Below the pieces are notes generated by a model, which had not been told where the DNA came from, did no database searches, and saw only the letters and a program-made list of their open reading frames with translations. Below are positions 1 to 6,962 of a stretch of 11,293 nt of DNA, piece after piece (within the stretch, counting starts at the first letter, position 1; every line of letters starts with the position of its first letter). The DNA is from an uncultured Dechloromonas sp. (GTDB lineage Bacteria > Pseudomonadota > Gammaproteobacteria > Burkholderiales > Rhodocyclaceae). The DNA is taken from NCBI GenBank assembly GCA_937996725.1, contig CALKUR010000095.1:1-11293 (forward strand), given 5' to 3'. The translations under genes were made by a program, and so were the position numbers.

Positions 1-221
1 GAGGCAAGCTTGCCATCAGCGGCAATGTAGATGCCCACAATACCTTCGGCAGCGATACGGGCTGCAGCCTTCGAAGCCTTGCTACCCAGCTTAACGCGCA
101 GAATTTCTTCGGCTTTATCCATGTCACCTTGCGCTTCGGTCAGTGCCTTTTTGCACTCCATCATTGGCGCATCGGTCTTTTCGCGAAGTTCCTTGACCAT
201 TCCTGCGGTAATTTCAGCCAT
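1..221 (-). CDS. tsf: Elongation factor Ts, N-terminal part (cut by window edge)
   Basis: EF-Ts is the cytosolic nucleotide-exchange factor that releases GDP from EF-Tu during translation. Only the first 73 residues or so are present; the gene runs off the left edge. The protein starts MAEITAGMVKELREKT and continues with MMECKKALTE and AEEILRVKLGSKA. This is the conserved N-terminal UBA-like EF-Tu-binding domain, followed by the AAEGIVG entry into the core. The start at 221 is supported by an AGGAG Shine-Dalgarno a few bases upstream (within 224-231) and by the family's usual N-terminus. It lies downstream of rpsB on the same strand, the standard rpsB-tsf order, separated by a 157-bp spacer with a hairpin. 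Identification is secure; nothing can be said about the C-terminal part. Confidence 0.97.
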   Translation of the reverse strand, partial: MAEITAGMVKELREKTDAPMMECKKALTEAQGDMDKAEEILRVKLGSKASKAAARIAAEGIVGIYIAADGKLA

Positions 222-297
222 GCTTATCTCCTGATTCAAATCTGTCTCAAACCGCTTACCTGTCTAGTACATCCGGGCAAGCAGGGTCTTATTGCAA

Positions 298-321
298 ATC
301 GGCCGCCCGAAGGCGGCCGAT
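298..321 (-). terminator. Perfect UUCG hairpin between rpsB and tsf, likely attenuator or processing stem
   Basis: A perfect 10-bp inverted repeat (298-307 paired with 312-321) encloses four bases. On the transcribed minus strand the loop is UUCG closed by a C-G pair, the very stable C(UUCG)G tetraloop. The bases that follow on the transcript are UUUGCAAU, a poor U-tract, so full intrinsic termination is unlikely. It begins about 57 nt after the rpsB stop codon and lies 76 nt before the tsf start. Partial termination that sets the S2:EF-Ts ratio, or protection of the rpsB 3' end against exonucleases, are both plausible. The hairpin is seen directly; its role is inferred. Confidence 0.6.
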
Positions 322-378
322 CATGCCGGAGCGCTTACCAGGCATTTCGCCCGGAAACCAGGGCTCCGGCCTGACGGG

Positions 379-1131
379 TTATTCGCCCGCGACTTCTTCT
401 TCGACTTCCACGAACTCGTCGTCACCGGCAGCGGCGTCAACGATTTCCTGGATCGACTGGCTACGACCTTCCAGCACGGCATCAGCGATGCCGCGGGCGT
501 ACAGACGGATCGCACGCGACGAGTCGTCATTACCCGGGATGATGTAGTCCACGCCTTCCGGACTATGGTTGGTATCGACCACGCCGATCACCGGAATGCC
601 CAGCTTGTTGGCTTCGGTCACGGCAATCTTGTGATAGCCGACGTCGATCAGGAAAATAGCGTCCGGCAGCGTATTCATGTTCTTGATACCGCCGATGGAC
701 TTCTGCAGCTTTTCCAGTTCACGCTTGAAGTTGAGCGCTTCTTTCTTGGTCAGACGCTCGCACGAGCCGTCTTCAACTGACAGCTCCATGTCTTTCAGAC
801 GCTTGATCGACTGCTTAAGGGTCTTGTAGTTGGTCAGCATGCCGCCCAGCCAACGCTGGTCGACATACGGCATACCGGCGCGGGTTGCTTCTTCAGCAAC
901 GATTTCACGAGCCTGGCGCTTGGTGCTGACAAACAGAACCGTCCCCTTGTTGGCGGCCAGTTTCTTCACGAAGGCAATCGCTTCGTTGTACTTACCGACC
1001 GTCGTTTCGAGGTTGACGATGTGAATTTTGTTACGCGCCCCGAAAATATAGGGGGCCATACGGGGGTTCCAGAAGCGGGTTTGGTGTCCGAAGTGGACGC
1101 CGGCTTCCAGCATTTGACGCATTGTCGACAT
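379..1131 (-). CDS. rpsB: 30S ribosomal protein S2
   Basis: S2 is a primary component of the small ribosomal subunit. The 250-residue product has the family's usual length. It opens MSTMRQMLEAGVHFGHQTRF with the S2 signature VHFGHQTRFWNPRM at residues 12-25. It continues with NKIHIVNLE (34-42), the STKRQAR stretch (69-75), DQRWLGGMLTN (91-101) and the second signature around LPDAIFLIDV (155-164). It ends in a short acidic tail (EVEEEVAGE), common in betaproteobacterial S2. The frame stays open for 94 codons upstream, but the start at 1131 is fixed by homology and by an AAGGAG Shine-Dalgarno at 1137-1142, five bases from the ATG. It is the first gene of the rpsB-tsf unit, transcribed from the promoter near 1303-1332. 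Confidence 0.98.
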   Translation of the reverse strand: MSTMRQMLEAGVHFGHQTRFWNPRMAPYIFGARNKIHIVNLETTVGKYNEAIAFVKKLAANKGTVLFVSTKRQAREIVAEEATRAGMPYVDQRWLGGMLTNYKTLKQSIKRLKDMELSVEDGSCERLTKKEALNFKRELEKLQKSIGGIKNMNTLPDAIFLIDVGYHKIAVTEANKLGIPVIGVVDTNHSPEGVDYIIPGNDDSSRAIRLYARGIADAVLEGRSQSIQEIVDAAAGDDEFVEVEEEVAGE

Positions 1132-1296
1132 AACGACTCCTTGCAGGGTTAGACCGCCACGACGCCGACTGCGATTTTTCCGGAGAAAAACACCCTGAAT
1201 TCGGTGCCGTGTGAGGATTTGCTCCGGAACAAAAGCCCCGGAACACGAATTTCGGCAACCGGTTTTTACCAATCGCCGGTTTTCAATTAAGAAAAC
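1132..1296 (-). promoter_or_regulatory. Probable structured 5' leader of rpsB mRNA
   Basis: If transcription starts about 7 nt after the -10 box, rpsB has an untranslated leader of about 165 nt. It contains a perfect 6-bp inverted repeat of TTTTTC/GAAAAA type (1175-1180 with 1185-1190, 4-nt loop), an AACCGG/CCGGTT pair (1257-1262 with 1276-1281), and a 7-bp direct repeat CCGGAAC at 1224-1230 and 1238-1244. In other bacteria S2 represses its own operon through the rpsB leader, so a similar role here is reasonable. I could not match the sequence to a known leader family by eye. The structure is modest evidence and the function is inferred. Confidence 0.4.
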
Positions 1297-1302
1297 CCAC
1301 AG

Positions 1303-1332
1303 ATTATAGCAAGCAAACCCGCAGTGCAGCAA
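1303..1332 (-). promoter_or_regulatory. Sigma-70 promoter of rpsB-tsf with extended -10
   Basis: Read on the minus strand, a perfect TATAAT (1303-1308) is preceded by TGC, giving the extended -10 form TGnTATAAT. TTGCTG at 1327-1332 is a good -35 (consensus TTGACA) with an 18-bp spacer. The position, facing rpsB in the divergent intergenic region, and the near-consensus sequence fit a highly expressed ribosomal-protein operon. Confidence 0.8.
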
Positions 1333-1440
1333 GCCTTTTGCCCAATCCAATACCCGCCCTGACTGGCCGGAGACGCCGGTCTCGGTTATCCTGTGGCCTA
1401 AGCCTACCGGCATAAAAACTCACTAAAAAAAGCGACAACA
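1333..1440 (+). other. Upstream region of map, promoter unresolved
   Basis: This is the map-side part of the 309-bp divergent intergenic region. No clear plus-strand promoter is visible. TATCCT at 1387-1392 could be a weak -10 but has no good -35. A small inverted repeat, GAGAC(GCCG)GTCTC at 1370-1383, lies just upstream and could be an operator or simply chance. The last 20 bases before the map ATG are A-rich and contain no recognisable Shine-Dalgarno. Confidence 0.3.
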
Positions 1441-2235
1441 ATGAGCATCGCCCTTAAAACCCCCGAGCAGATCGAAAAAATGCGGATCGCCTGCCGTCTG
1501 GCATCCGAAGTCATTGATTACATTACCCCTTTCGTAAAACCCGGTGTCACGACGGGCGAGCTGGACCGGCTGTGCCACGACTACATGGTTGACGTACAGG
1601 GCACGATTCCGGCACCACTCAACTACCAACCGCCCGGTTACACCCCCTACCCGAAATCGATTTGCGCATCGGTCAACCACCAGATTTGTCACGGTATTCC
1701 GGGCGATAAGCAGCTGAAAAAAGGCGATATCGTCAATCTCGACATTACGGTCATCAAAGATGGCTGGTACGGCGATACCAGCCGGATGTTTACCGTTGGC
1801 GAGGTCTCAACACTCGCCCAGCGTTTATGCGACGTCACCTTCGAATGCCTCTGGAAAGGCATTGATGTTGTCAGACCCGGCGCTACGCTCGGCGATATCG
1901 GCCACGCGATCCAGACGCACGCTCAGAAACATGGTTACTCGGTCGTCCGCGAGTTCTGCGGTCACGGCATCGGTCAGCATTTCCACGAAGACCCCCAGGT
2001 CTTGCACTATGGCAAACCCGGTACCGGCCTCAAGCTCGAAGAAGGCATGATCTTCACGATCGAACCCATGATCAACGCCGGCAAGGCTGATATTCGTGAA
2101 TTGGCCGACGGCTGGACGATCGTAACCAAAGACCATTCGCTCTCTGCGCAATGGGAACACACCATCGTGGTCACATCAACCGGCGTCGAGGTACTGACGG
2201 TGTCTGAACACTGTCCGCCCCGCCCGTCCTTCTAA
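1441..2235 (+). CDS. map: Type I methionine aminopeptidase
   Basis: This cytosolic dinuclear metalloprotease removes the initiator methionine from nascent proteins. The 264-residue product has the type I length and lacks an N-terminal zinc-binding extension. All five metal ligands of the family are present: D101 (NLDITV), D112 (YGDTSRMF), H175 (CGHGIGQHFHE), E208 (TIEPMI) and E239 (QWEHT). The substrate-binding His is at 84 (ICHGIPG). The start at 1441 gives the usual MSIxxKTPEQIEKMR N-terminus, but there is no clear Shine-Dalgarno, only an A-rich leader. It is divergent from rpsB, a common pairing of map with the ribosomal operon. glnD follows 8 bp after its stop, so the two are probably cotranscribed. 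Identification is secure. Confidence 0.98.
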   Translation: MSIALKTPEQIEKMRIACRLASEVIDYITPFVKPGVTTGELDRLCHDYMVDVQGTIPAPLNYQPPGYTPYPKSICASVNHQICHGIPGDKQLKKGDIVNLDITVIKDGWYGDTSRMFTVGEVSTLAQRLCDVTFECLWKGIDVVRPGATLGDIGHAIQTHAQKHGYSVVREFCGHGIGQHFHEDPQVLHYGKPGTGLKLEEGMIFTIEPMINAGKADIRELADGWTIVTKDHSLSAQWEHTIVVTSTGVEVLTVSEHCPPRPSF

Positions 2236-2243
2236 CCGCGTCG

Positions 2244-4850
2244 ATGAGCGGCACCACACCCGTGCTGGCCGAACTGCGGCAAACGCTTACCAGAACGCAG
2301 CAGGAATTAGCTGCCGCGTATCTCGCGCACCCGGATTGCCGCACCTACCTTCAAGCACGTAGTGCGTTGGTCGACAGCACGCTGAACGTACTATGGTCGC
2401 AGGCGGCTATGCCAGCCAAATCCGCACTGATTGCCGTAGGTGGATATGGGCGTGGCGAACTGTATCCGTATTCGGATATCGATGTCCTGATCTTGCTCGA
2501 GTCCTCACCAACCTCGGAGCTTGAAACCAAACTCGAACAGCTGATCGGGCAATTCTGGGATCTGGGCCTCACGATCAGTCACAGCGTCCGTACGATCGAC
2601 GAGTGCATTAGCGCAGCCGATGCAGATGTCACCGTACAGACAGCATTGTTCGAAGCCCGGCTCATTTGTGGCAATCGGGCACTCGAAACGCGCCTAGGCA
2701 AGGCAGTGACCGAAGCCATGTCCAGCGATCAATTCATTGCGGCCAAACTGGCCGAACAGGAAGAGCGACACCTGCGACATGCCTTTACAGCATTTAGCCT
2801 GGAGCCCAACGTCAAAGAGAGCCCCGGTGGTTTACGCGACTTACAGAGCATCGCATGGATCGCGCGCGCAGGCGGCTTTATCCATAGCGCCGGCGTATGG
2901 CCATCGCTACAAAAAAACGGTCTGATGCAGGGTGATGAGCGTGTCGCTGTAGAACGCGCCGAAGTATTCCTTGCCAATGTCCGCATTCATCTGCACTTAC
3001 TCACCGGGCGCGCCGAAGACCGTCTGGTCTTTGACCTGCAAGGACAAATGGCGCAACAGTTCGGCTTCACCGATGACTCGAACAAGCGCGCCAGCGAGCA
3101 GTTCATGCAGCGTTACTACCGGATTGCGAAACGAGTAACACAGATCAATACGCTGGTATTGAAATCGATCAGTGAAAAACTGGCACCTGCCAGCAAACAG
3201 CGTGTTCGACCCATCAACGAACGATTTCAGAAGGTAGGCCACAAGCTCGACATTATCGATCCGCAGATTTACCAGAAGCAACCATCGGCCATTCTGGAAA
3301 CCTTCCTGTTAATGGAGAAACAGGGCGGCGTTCAGGAAATGACGGCGCGTACGCTTCGAGCCCTCTATGCCGCACGCCGGCTAGTCAATCGCGACTTCCG
3401 CCAGCAACAGGAAAACAAGCAGCTCTTTGTGCAGATCCTACGCCAGAAAAATGGCGTACTTCACGCACTGCGTCTGATGAACCAATTCAGTATTCTGGGT
3501 CGTTATATTCCGGCATTCGGCAAGATCGTCGGCCAGATGCAGCACGACCTGTTTCACGTCTTCACCGTCGATCAACATATTCTGCAGGTCGTACGCAACA
3601 TCCGCCGCTTTCAGCGCGAAGACTTTGCTCATGAGAACCCGTTTTGCCACCGACTGATCGTCGAGTTCGAACGTCCTTGGCTGCTGGTGTTGGCAGCACT
3701 ATTTCACGATATCGCCAAAGGACGCGGCGGCGACCACTCAGAACTCGGTACAGTGGATGCCGAACACTTCTGCACAGCTCACGCACTCAATGCCAAAGAT
3801 ACAGAACTGGTTGTGTGGCTGGTCCGCGAACATCTGACCATGTCATCGGTTGCACAGAAGGAAGACATTTCGGACCCGACAACCGTCGCAGCATTCTGCA
3901 AGAAGGTCGGCGACGTCAGACATCTGACGGCGCTCTATCTACTGACCGTTGCGGATATCCGCGGAACCAGCCCCAAAGTGTGGAACTCCTGGAAATCAAG
4001 ACTCCTGGAAGGTCTCTACCGCAGCGCCCTCGCCCGTTTCGAGCAAGCGTCCGGCGAATCCCCGGAAGATATTGGCGACATGGTCGTACAGCGCAAACGC
4101 GATGCGCTAGCGCATCTCCGTTACTTCGCACTAGGCAATTCGGTGCAGAACCAGTTCTGGAAGCAGCTCGACGACGTTTACTTTTTGCGTCACACCGACG
4201 AAGAAATCGCTTGGCATACCCGCTGCCTCTACTACCGAGTTCACGAAAACAAACCCATTGTACGCGCCCGTCCCAACCCTGAAGGTGAAGGCATCCAGGC
4301 ACTGGTTTACGCGCCGGATCAGCCCGACCTGTTCGTTAAGCTCTGCGCCTACTTCAGTTCGATTGGCTATTCGATCATGGATGCCAAAGTACACACTACG
4401 CGGCATGGTTATGCACTCGATAGCTTCAACTTGCTGGATGCGTCAAACCGTGAGATCGATCGCGAAACTTGTGCCATCATCGAGCATGACCTTCTGGAAG
4501 TCCTAGCCGGTAACCTCAAGCCGGTGCCGCCCAGCACGGGGCGCGTCTCTCGCCAAGTCCGCTCTTTCCCGATCACACCGGATGTATTGATTGAAACCGA
4601 CGAGAGCGGTGAACAGTATGTGGTCTCGATCCGCGCCGCAGACCGTACTGGTCTGTTGTATGCGATTGCGGAAACATTCGCCCGGCACGGTGCCGCACTC
4701 CATACGGCCAGAGTTTCAACTCTGGGCGAACGCGCCGAAGATACTTTCCTGATTTCCGGCCGGAGCCTGAGCCAGAGCCGAGATCGCGTGCTCCTTGAGA
4801 ACGACTTACTCGAACAACTGACGATCAGTCCCACAACAGCCAAGGTCTGA
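2244..4850 (+). CDS. glnD: Bifunctional PII uridylyltransferase / uridylyl-removing enzyme
   Basis: GlnD is the glutamine sensor of nitrogen control. It attaches UMP to PII proteins (GlnB/GlnK) when glutamine is low and removes it when glutamine is high. The 868-residue protein has the full domain set. The nucleotidyltransferase domain has GGYGRGELYPYSDID (66-80) with catalytic D78 and D80, followed by the PII-UTase region with KESPGGLRDLQ (191-201). The HD hydrolase domain has H445 (TVDQHILQ), the H488-D489 pair (LFHDIAKG), H498 (GDHS) and D571. Two C-terminal ACT domains (about 685-760 and 792-865) each follow the usual pattern, the second with AADRTGLLYAIAETF (798-812). It starts 8 bp after map with no obvious Shine-Dalgarno, which suggests translational coupling. 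Nothing is truncated or missing. Confidence 0.98.
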   Translation: MSGTTPVLAELRQTLTRTQQELAAAYLAHPDCRTYLQARSALVDSTLNVLWSQAAMPAKSALIAVGGYGRGELYPYSDIDVLILLESSPTSELETKLEQLIGQFWDLGLTISHSVRTIDECISAADADVTVQTALFEARLICGNRALETRLGKAVTEAMSSDQFIAAKLAEQEERHLRHAFTAFSLEPNVKESPGGLRDLQSIAWIARAGGFIHSAGVWPSLQKNGLMQGDERVAVERAEVFLANVRIHLHLLTGRAEDRLVFDLQGQMAQQFGFTDDSNKRASEQFMQRYYRIAKRVTQINTLVLKSISEKLAPASKQRVRPINERFQKVGHKLDIIDPQIYQKQPSAILETFLLMEKQGGVQEMTARTLRALYAARRLVNRDFRQQQENKQLFVQILRQKNGVLHALRLMNQFSILGRYIPAFGKIVGQMQHDLFHVFTVDQHILQVVRNIRRFQREDFAHENPFCHRLIVEFERPWLLVLAALFHDIAKGRGGDHSELGTVDAEHFCTAHALNAKDTELVVWLVREHLTMSSVAQKEDISDPTTVAAFCKKVGDVRHLTALYLLTVADIRGTSPKVWNSWKSRLLEGLYRSALARFEQASGESPEDIGDMVVQRKRDALAHLRYFALGNSVQNQFWKQLDDVYFLRHTDEEIAWHTRCLYYRVHENKPIVRARPNPEGEGIQALVYAPDQPDLFVKLCAYFSSIGYSIMDAKVHTTRHGYALDSFNLLDASNREIDRETCAIIEHDLLEVLAGNLKPVPPSTGRVSRQVRSFPITPDVLIETDESGEQYVVSIRAADRTGLLYAIAETFARHGAALHTARVSTLGERAEDTFLISGRSLSQSRDRVLLENDLLEQLTISPTTAKV

Positions 4851-4860
4851 CCATTCAGGT

Positions 4861-5634
4861 TTAGTCGGGCAGTTTGCAGCCCACCAACGCTTCGATCATC
4901 AGGCGCACTTTGCACATCGATTCTTCCAGCAAGGGGCCAAGCGCACTGAACTGAATCCCTTCGGCGCTTTCGGCAATACCAGCGGCATAATTGGCAACCA
5001 CATTCAGTTGGGCATAGGGAATACCGAGTTCACGTGCGAGCACCGCTTCCGGCATCGCCGTCATACCGACCACATCGGCACCATCACTGGCAAAACGACG
5101 AATCTCGGCCGCCGTCTCCAGACGCGGGCCTTGTGTACACGCATAGACGCCGCCCTCTTTGATGTTAAATCCAAGAAGGTCCGCAACACCCGATAGACGT
5201 TCGCTCAGAGACCGGTCGAAAGGATGGGTGAAATCCACGTGCATCTCAATGCCAGGACATGTCCCGAAATAAGTGGATGCCCTGCCCCAGGTGTAATCGA
5301 TCAGCTGATCCGGCACCATTAGATCTCCGGGCACGAGCGACGGATGAATCGACCCCACCGAGCCGACAGCAATAATGCCGGTGACGTTCAATGCCTTTAA
5401 TGCCCAAATGTTCGCCCGATAGTTAATATCTGCCGGCATGATGGTATGGCCGTGGCCATGCCTAGCAAGAAACACCATGGAATGCCCGCAGATCGTACCG
5501 AGGGTCATCGGACACGAGGGCTCGCCATAGGGTGTACGCACAAAACGACGATGCGCTCCTTCCAGTATGGGCAGATGATTGAGTCCGCTACCGCCGATGA
5601 TGGCCAGAAATTGAGGTTTTTCGGATGCATTCAT
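4861..5634 (-). CDS. mtnP: MTA/MTI phosphorylase, probably S-methyl-5'-thioinosine phosphorylase
   Basis: This is a PNP/MTAP-family purine nucleoside phosphorylase of 257 residues that cleaves a methylthio-nucleoside with phosphate into base and methylthioribose-1-phosphate. Visible motifs are the phosphate loop IIGGSGL (12-18), TPYGEPS (34-40), LARHGHGHTIMP (56-67), NYRANIWALK (71-80), ACTQGPRLET (165-174) and MTAMPEAVLARELGIPYA (191-208). The base-pocket segment reads VANYAAG (213-219): N215 and A217 replace the two Asp residues that recognise the 6-amino group of adenine in MTA phosphorylases (ATDYD in the human enzyme). This matches, from memory, the MTI phosphorylase of Pseudomonas aeruginosa and favours 6-oxopurine substrates. 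It is last in the run, 21 bp after a methyltransferase gene. The family is secure; the substrate is inferred. Confidence 0.9.
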   Translation of the reverse strand: MNASEKPQFLAIIGGSGLNHLPILEGAHRRFVRTPYGEPSCPMTLGTICGHSMVFLARHGHGHTIMPADINYRANIWALKALNVTGIIAVGSVGSIHPSLVPGDLMVPDQLIDYTWGRASTYFGTCPGIEMHVDFTHPFDRSLSERLSGVADLLGFNIKEGGVYACTQGPRLETAAEIRRFASDGADVVGMTAMPEAVLARELGIPYAQLNVVANYAAGIAESAEGIQFSALGPLLEESMCKVRLMIEALVGCKLPD

Positions 5635-5655
5635 AACGTGGCGTTCGCAAATAGA

Positions 5656-6402
5656 TTAGGAAGGATTATGCCTGCGTTTCAGTGTCGCTTCACCGACGAC
5701 CGGCACCACACCTTCTAGCACACCGGCGGCCGATTTCGGCGTCAACGGCAGATCGCTGATTTTCCGGTACTGCACGTCGGCTTCGGCCAGTGTAAATGGC
5801 GCGTCAAGAATGACGGCCGTATTAATCAACCGAGCCATCGTCTGACGCCCCGCGTCTTTTAATTTCCAGGGCAATGCCGTGCGATCGGCCACGTGAACTG
5901 TTACGACACTTTCAAGGTGGCTGGCCAAGCGGACGATAGCCTGTTGCAAGGCGAGACGATGCTGCATAACGGCATAGGCCGCAGGTACATCCTTGGGCAA
6001 AGCGTTAGCCGGCGCTCCCGCCAGCCAGCAGACAACACTATCCGGCGCAAACGTACGCAGATCATCGAGCAAACGGTCATCGTAGTGATGGATATCTGCC
6101 ATGCCATAGGTCGCATCAGGGGCTCGCTGTTGGGAAGCCTCCAGACAATCCATGCGGTTGTCCAGCGCAAATACGGTCTTACCTGCGTCAACCAGCGCCA
6201 AGGTCGACAATCCGAATCCGCAGCCGATTTCCAGGACTCTGGATCCCTGAACGCGATCCGTTAACCACCCATAAATTCCAGCGCGCGCCAGCTGGCTTGA
6301 TTCGGTCTGCCAGCGCGATAGCGTCACCTCGAGCGGTTCGTCCAGTGCGGACCTATCCGCACCGACCAGCGGATGATTTCTATCTTCGGGCTTGATCGGC
6401 AT
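5656..6402 (-). CDS. Class I SAM-dependent methyltransferase, substrate unknown
   Basis: This 248-residue protein has the Rossmann-type SAM-binding fold. Motif I is VLEIGCGFGLSTLAL (56-70) and the acidic end of strand 2 is FALDNR (78-83). A third region, MADIHHYD (101-108), leads to VVCWLAGAPAN (123-133) at the expected strand-4 position. Further conserved-looking text is ADRTALPWK (172-180) and the C-terminal LADxPLTP-like stretch ISDLPLTPK (215-223). I chose the ATG at 6402, 7 bp after the preceding phosphoribosyltransferase stop; an ATG at 6435 would overlap that gene, and neither has a good Shine-Dalgarno. No DPPY or NPPY motif is seen, so an N6-adenine DNA methyltransferase is unlikely. 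Small molecule, protein or RNA substrates are all possible. Position between two purine-salvage genes is suggestive but not proof of a link. Confidence 0.8.
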   Translation of the reverse strand: MPIKPEDRNHPLVGADRSALDEPLEVTLSRWQTESSQLARAGIYGWLTDRVQGSRVLEIGCGFGLSTLALVDAGKTVFALDNRMDCLEASQQRAPDATYGMADIHHYDDRLLDDLRTFAPDSVVCWLAGAPANALPKDVPAAYAVMQHRLALQQAIVRLASHLESVVTVHVADRTALPWKLKDAGRQTMARLINTAVILDAPFTLAEADVQYRKISDLPLTPKSAAGVLEGVVPVVGEATLKRRHNPS

Positions 6403-6409
6403 CTGACGT

Positions 6410-6934
6410 TCAAGCGGCAGCAACGAAGATACCATTCGCGTTGCGCCACAAGCCATCCGCGTCCAACCCGAAACCGTAGACGTACCGATCCGGCACCGAC
6501 AGCGCCGGAAACGCTGGGGCGCAGGGTTGTTCAAACGCTTTCTGTTTATGGGCGAGGACACTGATTGCAACCTCAGCCGCGCCTTCTACGACGAGCGCAT
6601 TCTTGATTTCGTTTAGGGTGATACCCTCGTCCAGAATATCGTCCAGCAACAGAATTTTGCGACCCACCACAGACTGGCGCGGACGAACAAGCCACGACAG
6701 CGCGCCACCCGATCGAGCACCGTCGTAACGGGTCGCGTGCACATAATCCAGTTCGAGTTTGAAGCGCAATTGGGGTAGCAACTGTCCCGCGTAGACCAGG
6801 GCCCCAGTCATGACAGCGAGCACGAGAACCCGGTCATCGGCGTAACACGCATTCATCAAGGCCGCCTGGCGCTCGATCAACGCATCGATCGCCGAACGGT
6901 CATATAAGACCTCTGCACTCAATGGGTCATGCAT
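6410..6934 (-). CDS. hpt: Hypoxanthine-guanine phosphoribosyltransferase family protein
   Basis: This type I phosphoribosyltransferase has 174 residues, the usual size. It would condense hypoxanthine or guanine with PRPP to give IMP or GMP in purine salvage. Visible elements are loop I, AVMTGALVYAG (40-50); the flexible-loop region TRYDGARSGGALSW (68-81); and the PRPP-binding motif ILLLDDILDEGITL (94-107) with the D98-D99 acidic pair. The base-binding end has HK (129-130), and YGFGLDADGLWRN (153-165) resembles the VGYGLDxxxxxRN ending of hypoxanthine-guanine enzymes. The start at 6934 leaves 28 bp after galU; upstream ATGs in frame would overlap galU. No strong Shine-Dalgarno is visible. The methyltransferase follows after 7 bp. 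Family assignment is secure, hypoxanthine preference likely. Confidence 0.9.
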   Translation of the reverse strand: MHDPLSAEVLYDRSAIDALIERQAALMNACYADDRVLVLAVMTGALVYAGQLLPQLRFKLELDYVHATRYDGARSGGALSWLVRPRQSVVGRKILLLDDILDEGITLNEIKNALVVEGAAEVAISVLAHKQKAFEQPCAPAFPALSVPDRYVYGFGLDADGLWRNANGIFVAAA

Positions 6935-6962
6935 CACATCAGGCTCACGTGCCTCGGACCAA

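Noticed and set aside
1132..1413. An in-frame 94-codon open extension of rpsB upstream of the ATG at 1131
   Set aside because: The extension contains the TATAAT promoter, does not resemble S2, and the ATG at 1131 has a strong AAGGAG site and the family's normal N-terminus.
3644..4282. A 212-codon plus-strand open frame within glnD
   Set aside because: It overlaps the HD-domain and linker coding region of glnD in another frame, is Arg/Thr/Ser rich as out-of-frame GC-rich sequence is, and shows no domain motif.
6403..6570. An N-terminal extension of the methyltransferase to 6570
   Set aside because: It would overlap the phosphoribosyltransferase coding sequence by about 160 bp, and the extra residues are Arg/Cys-rich out-of-frame text.
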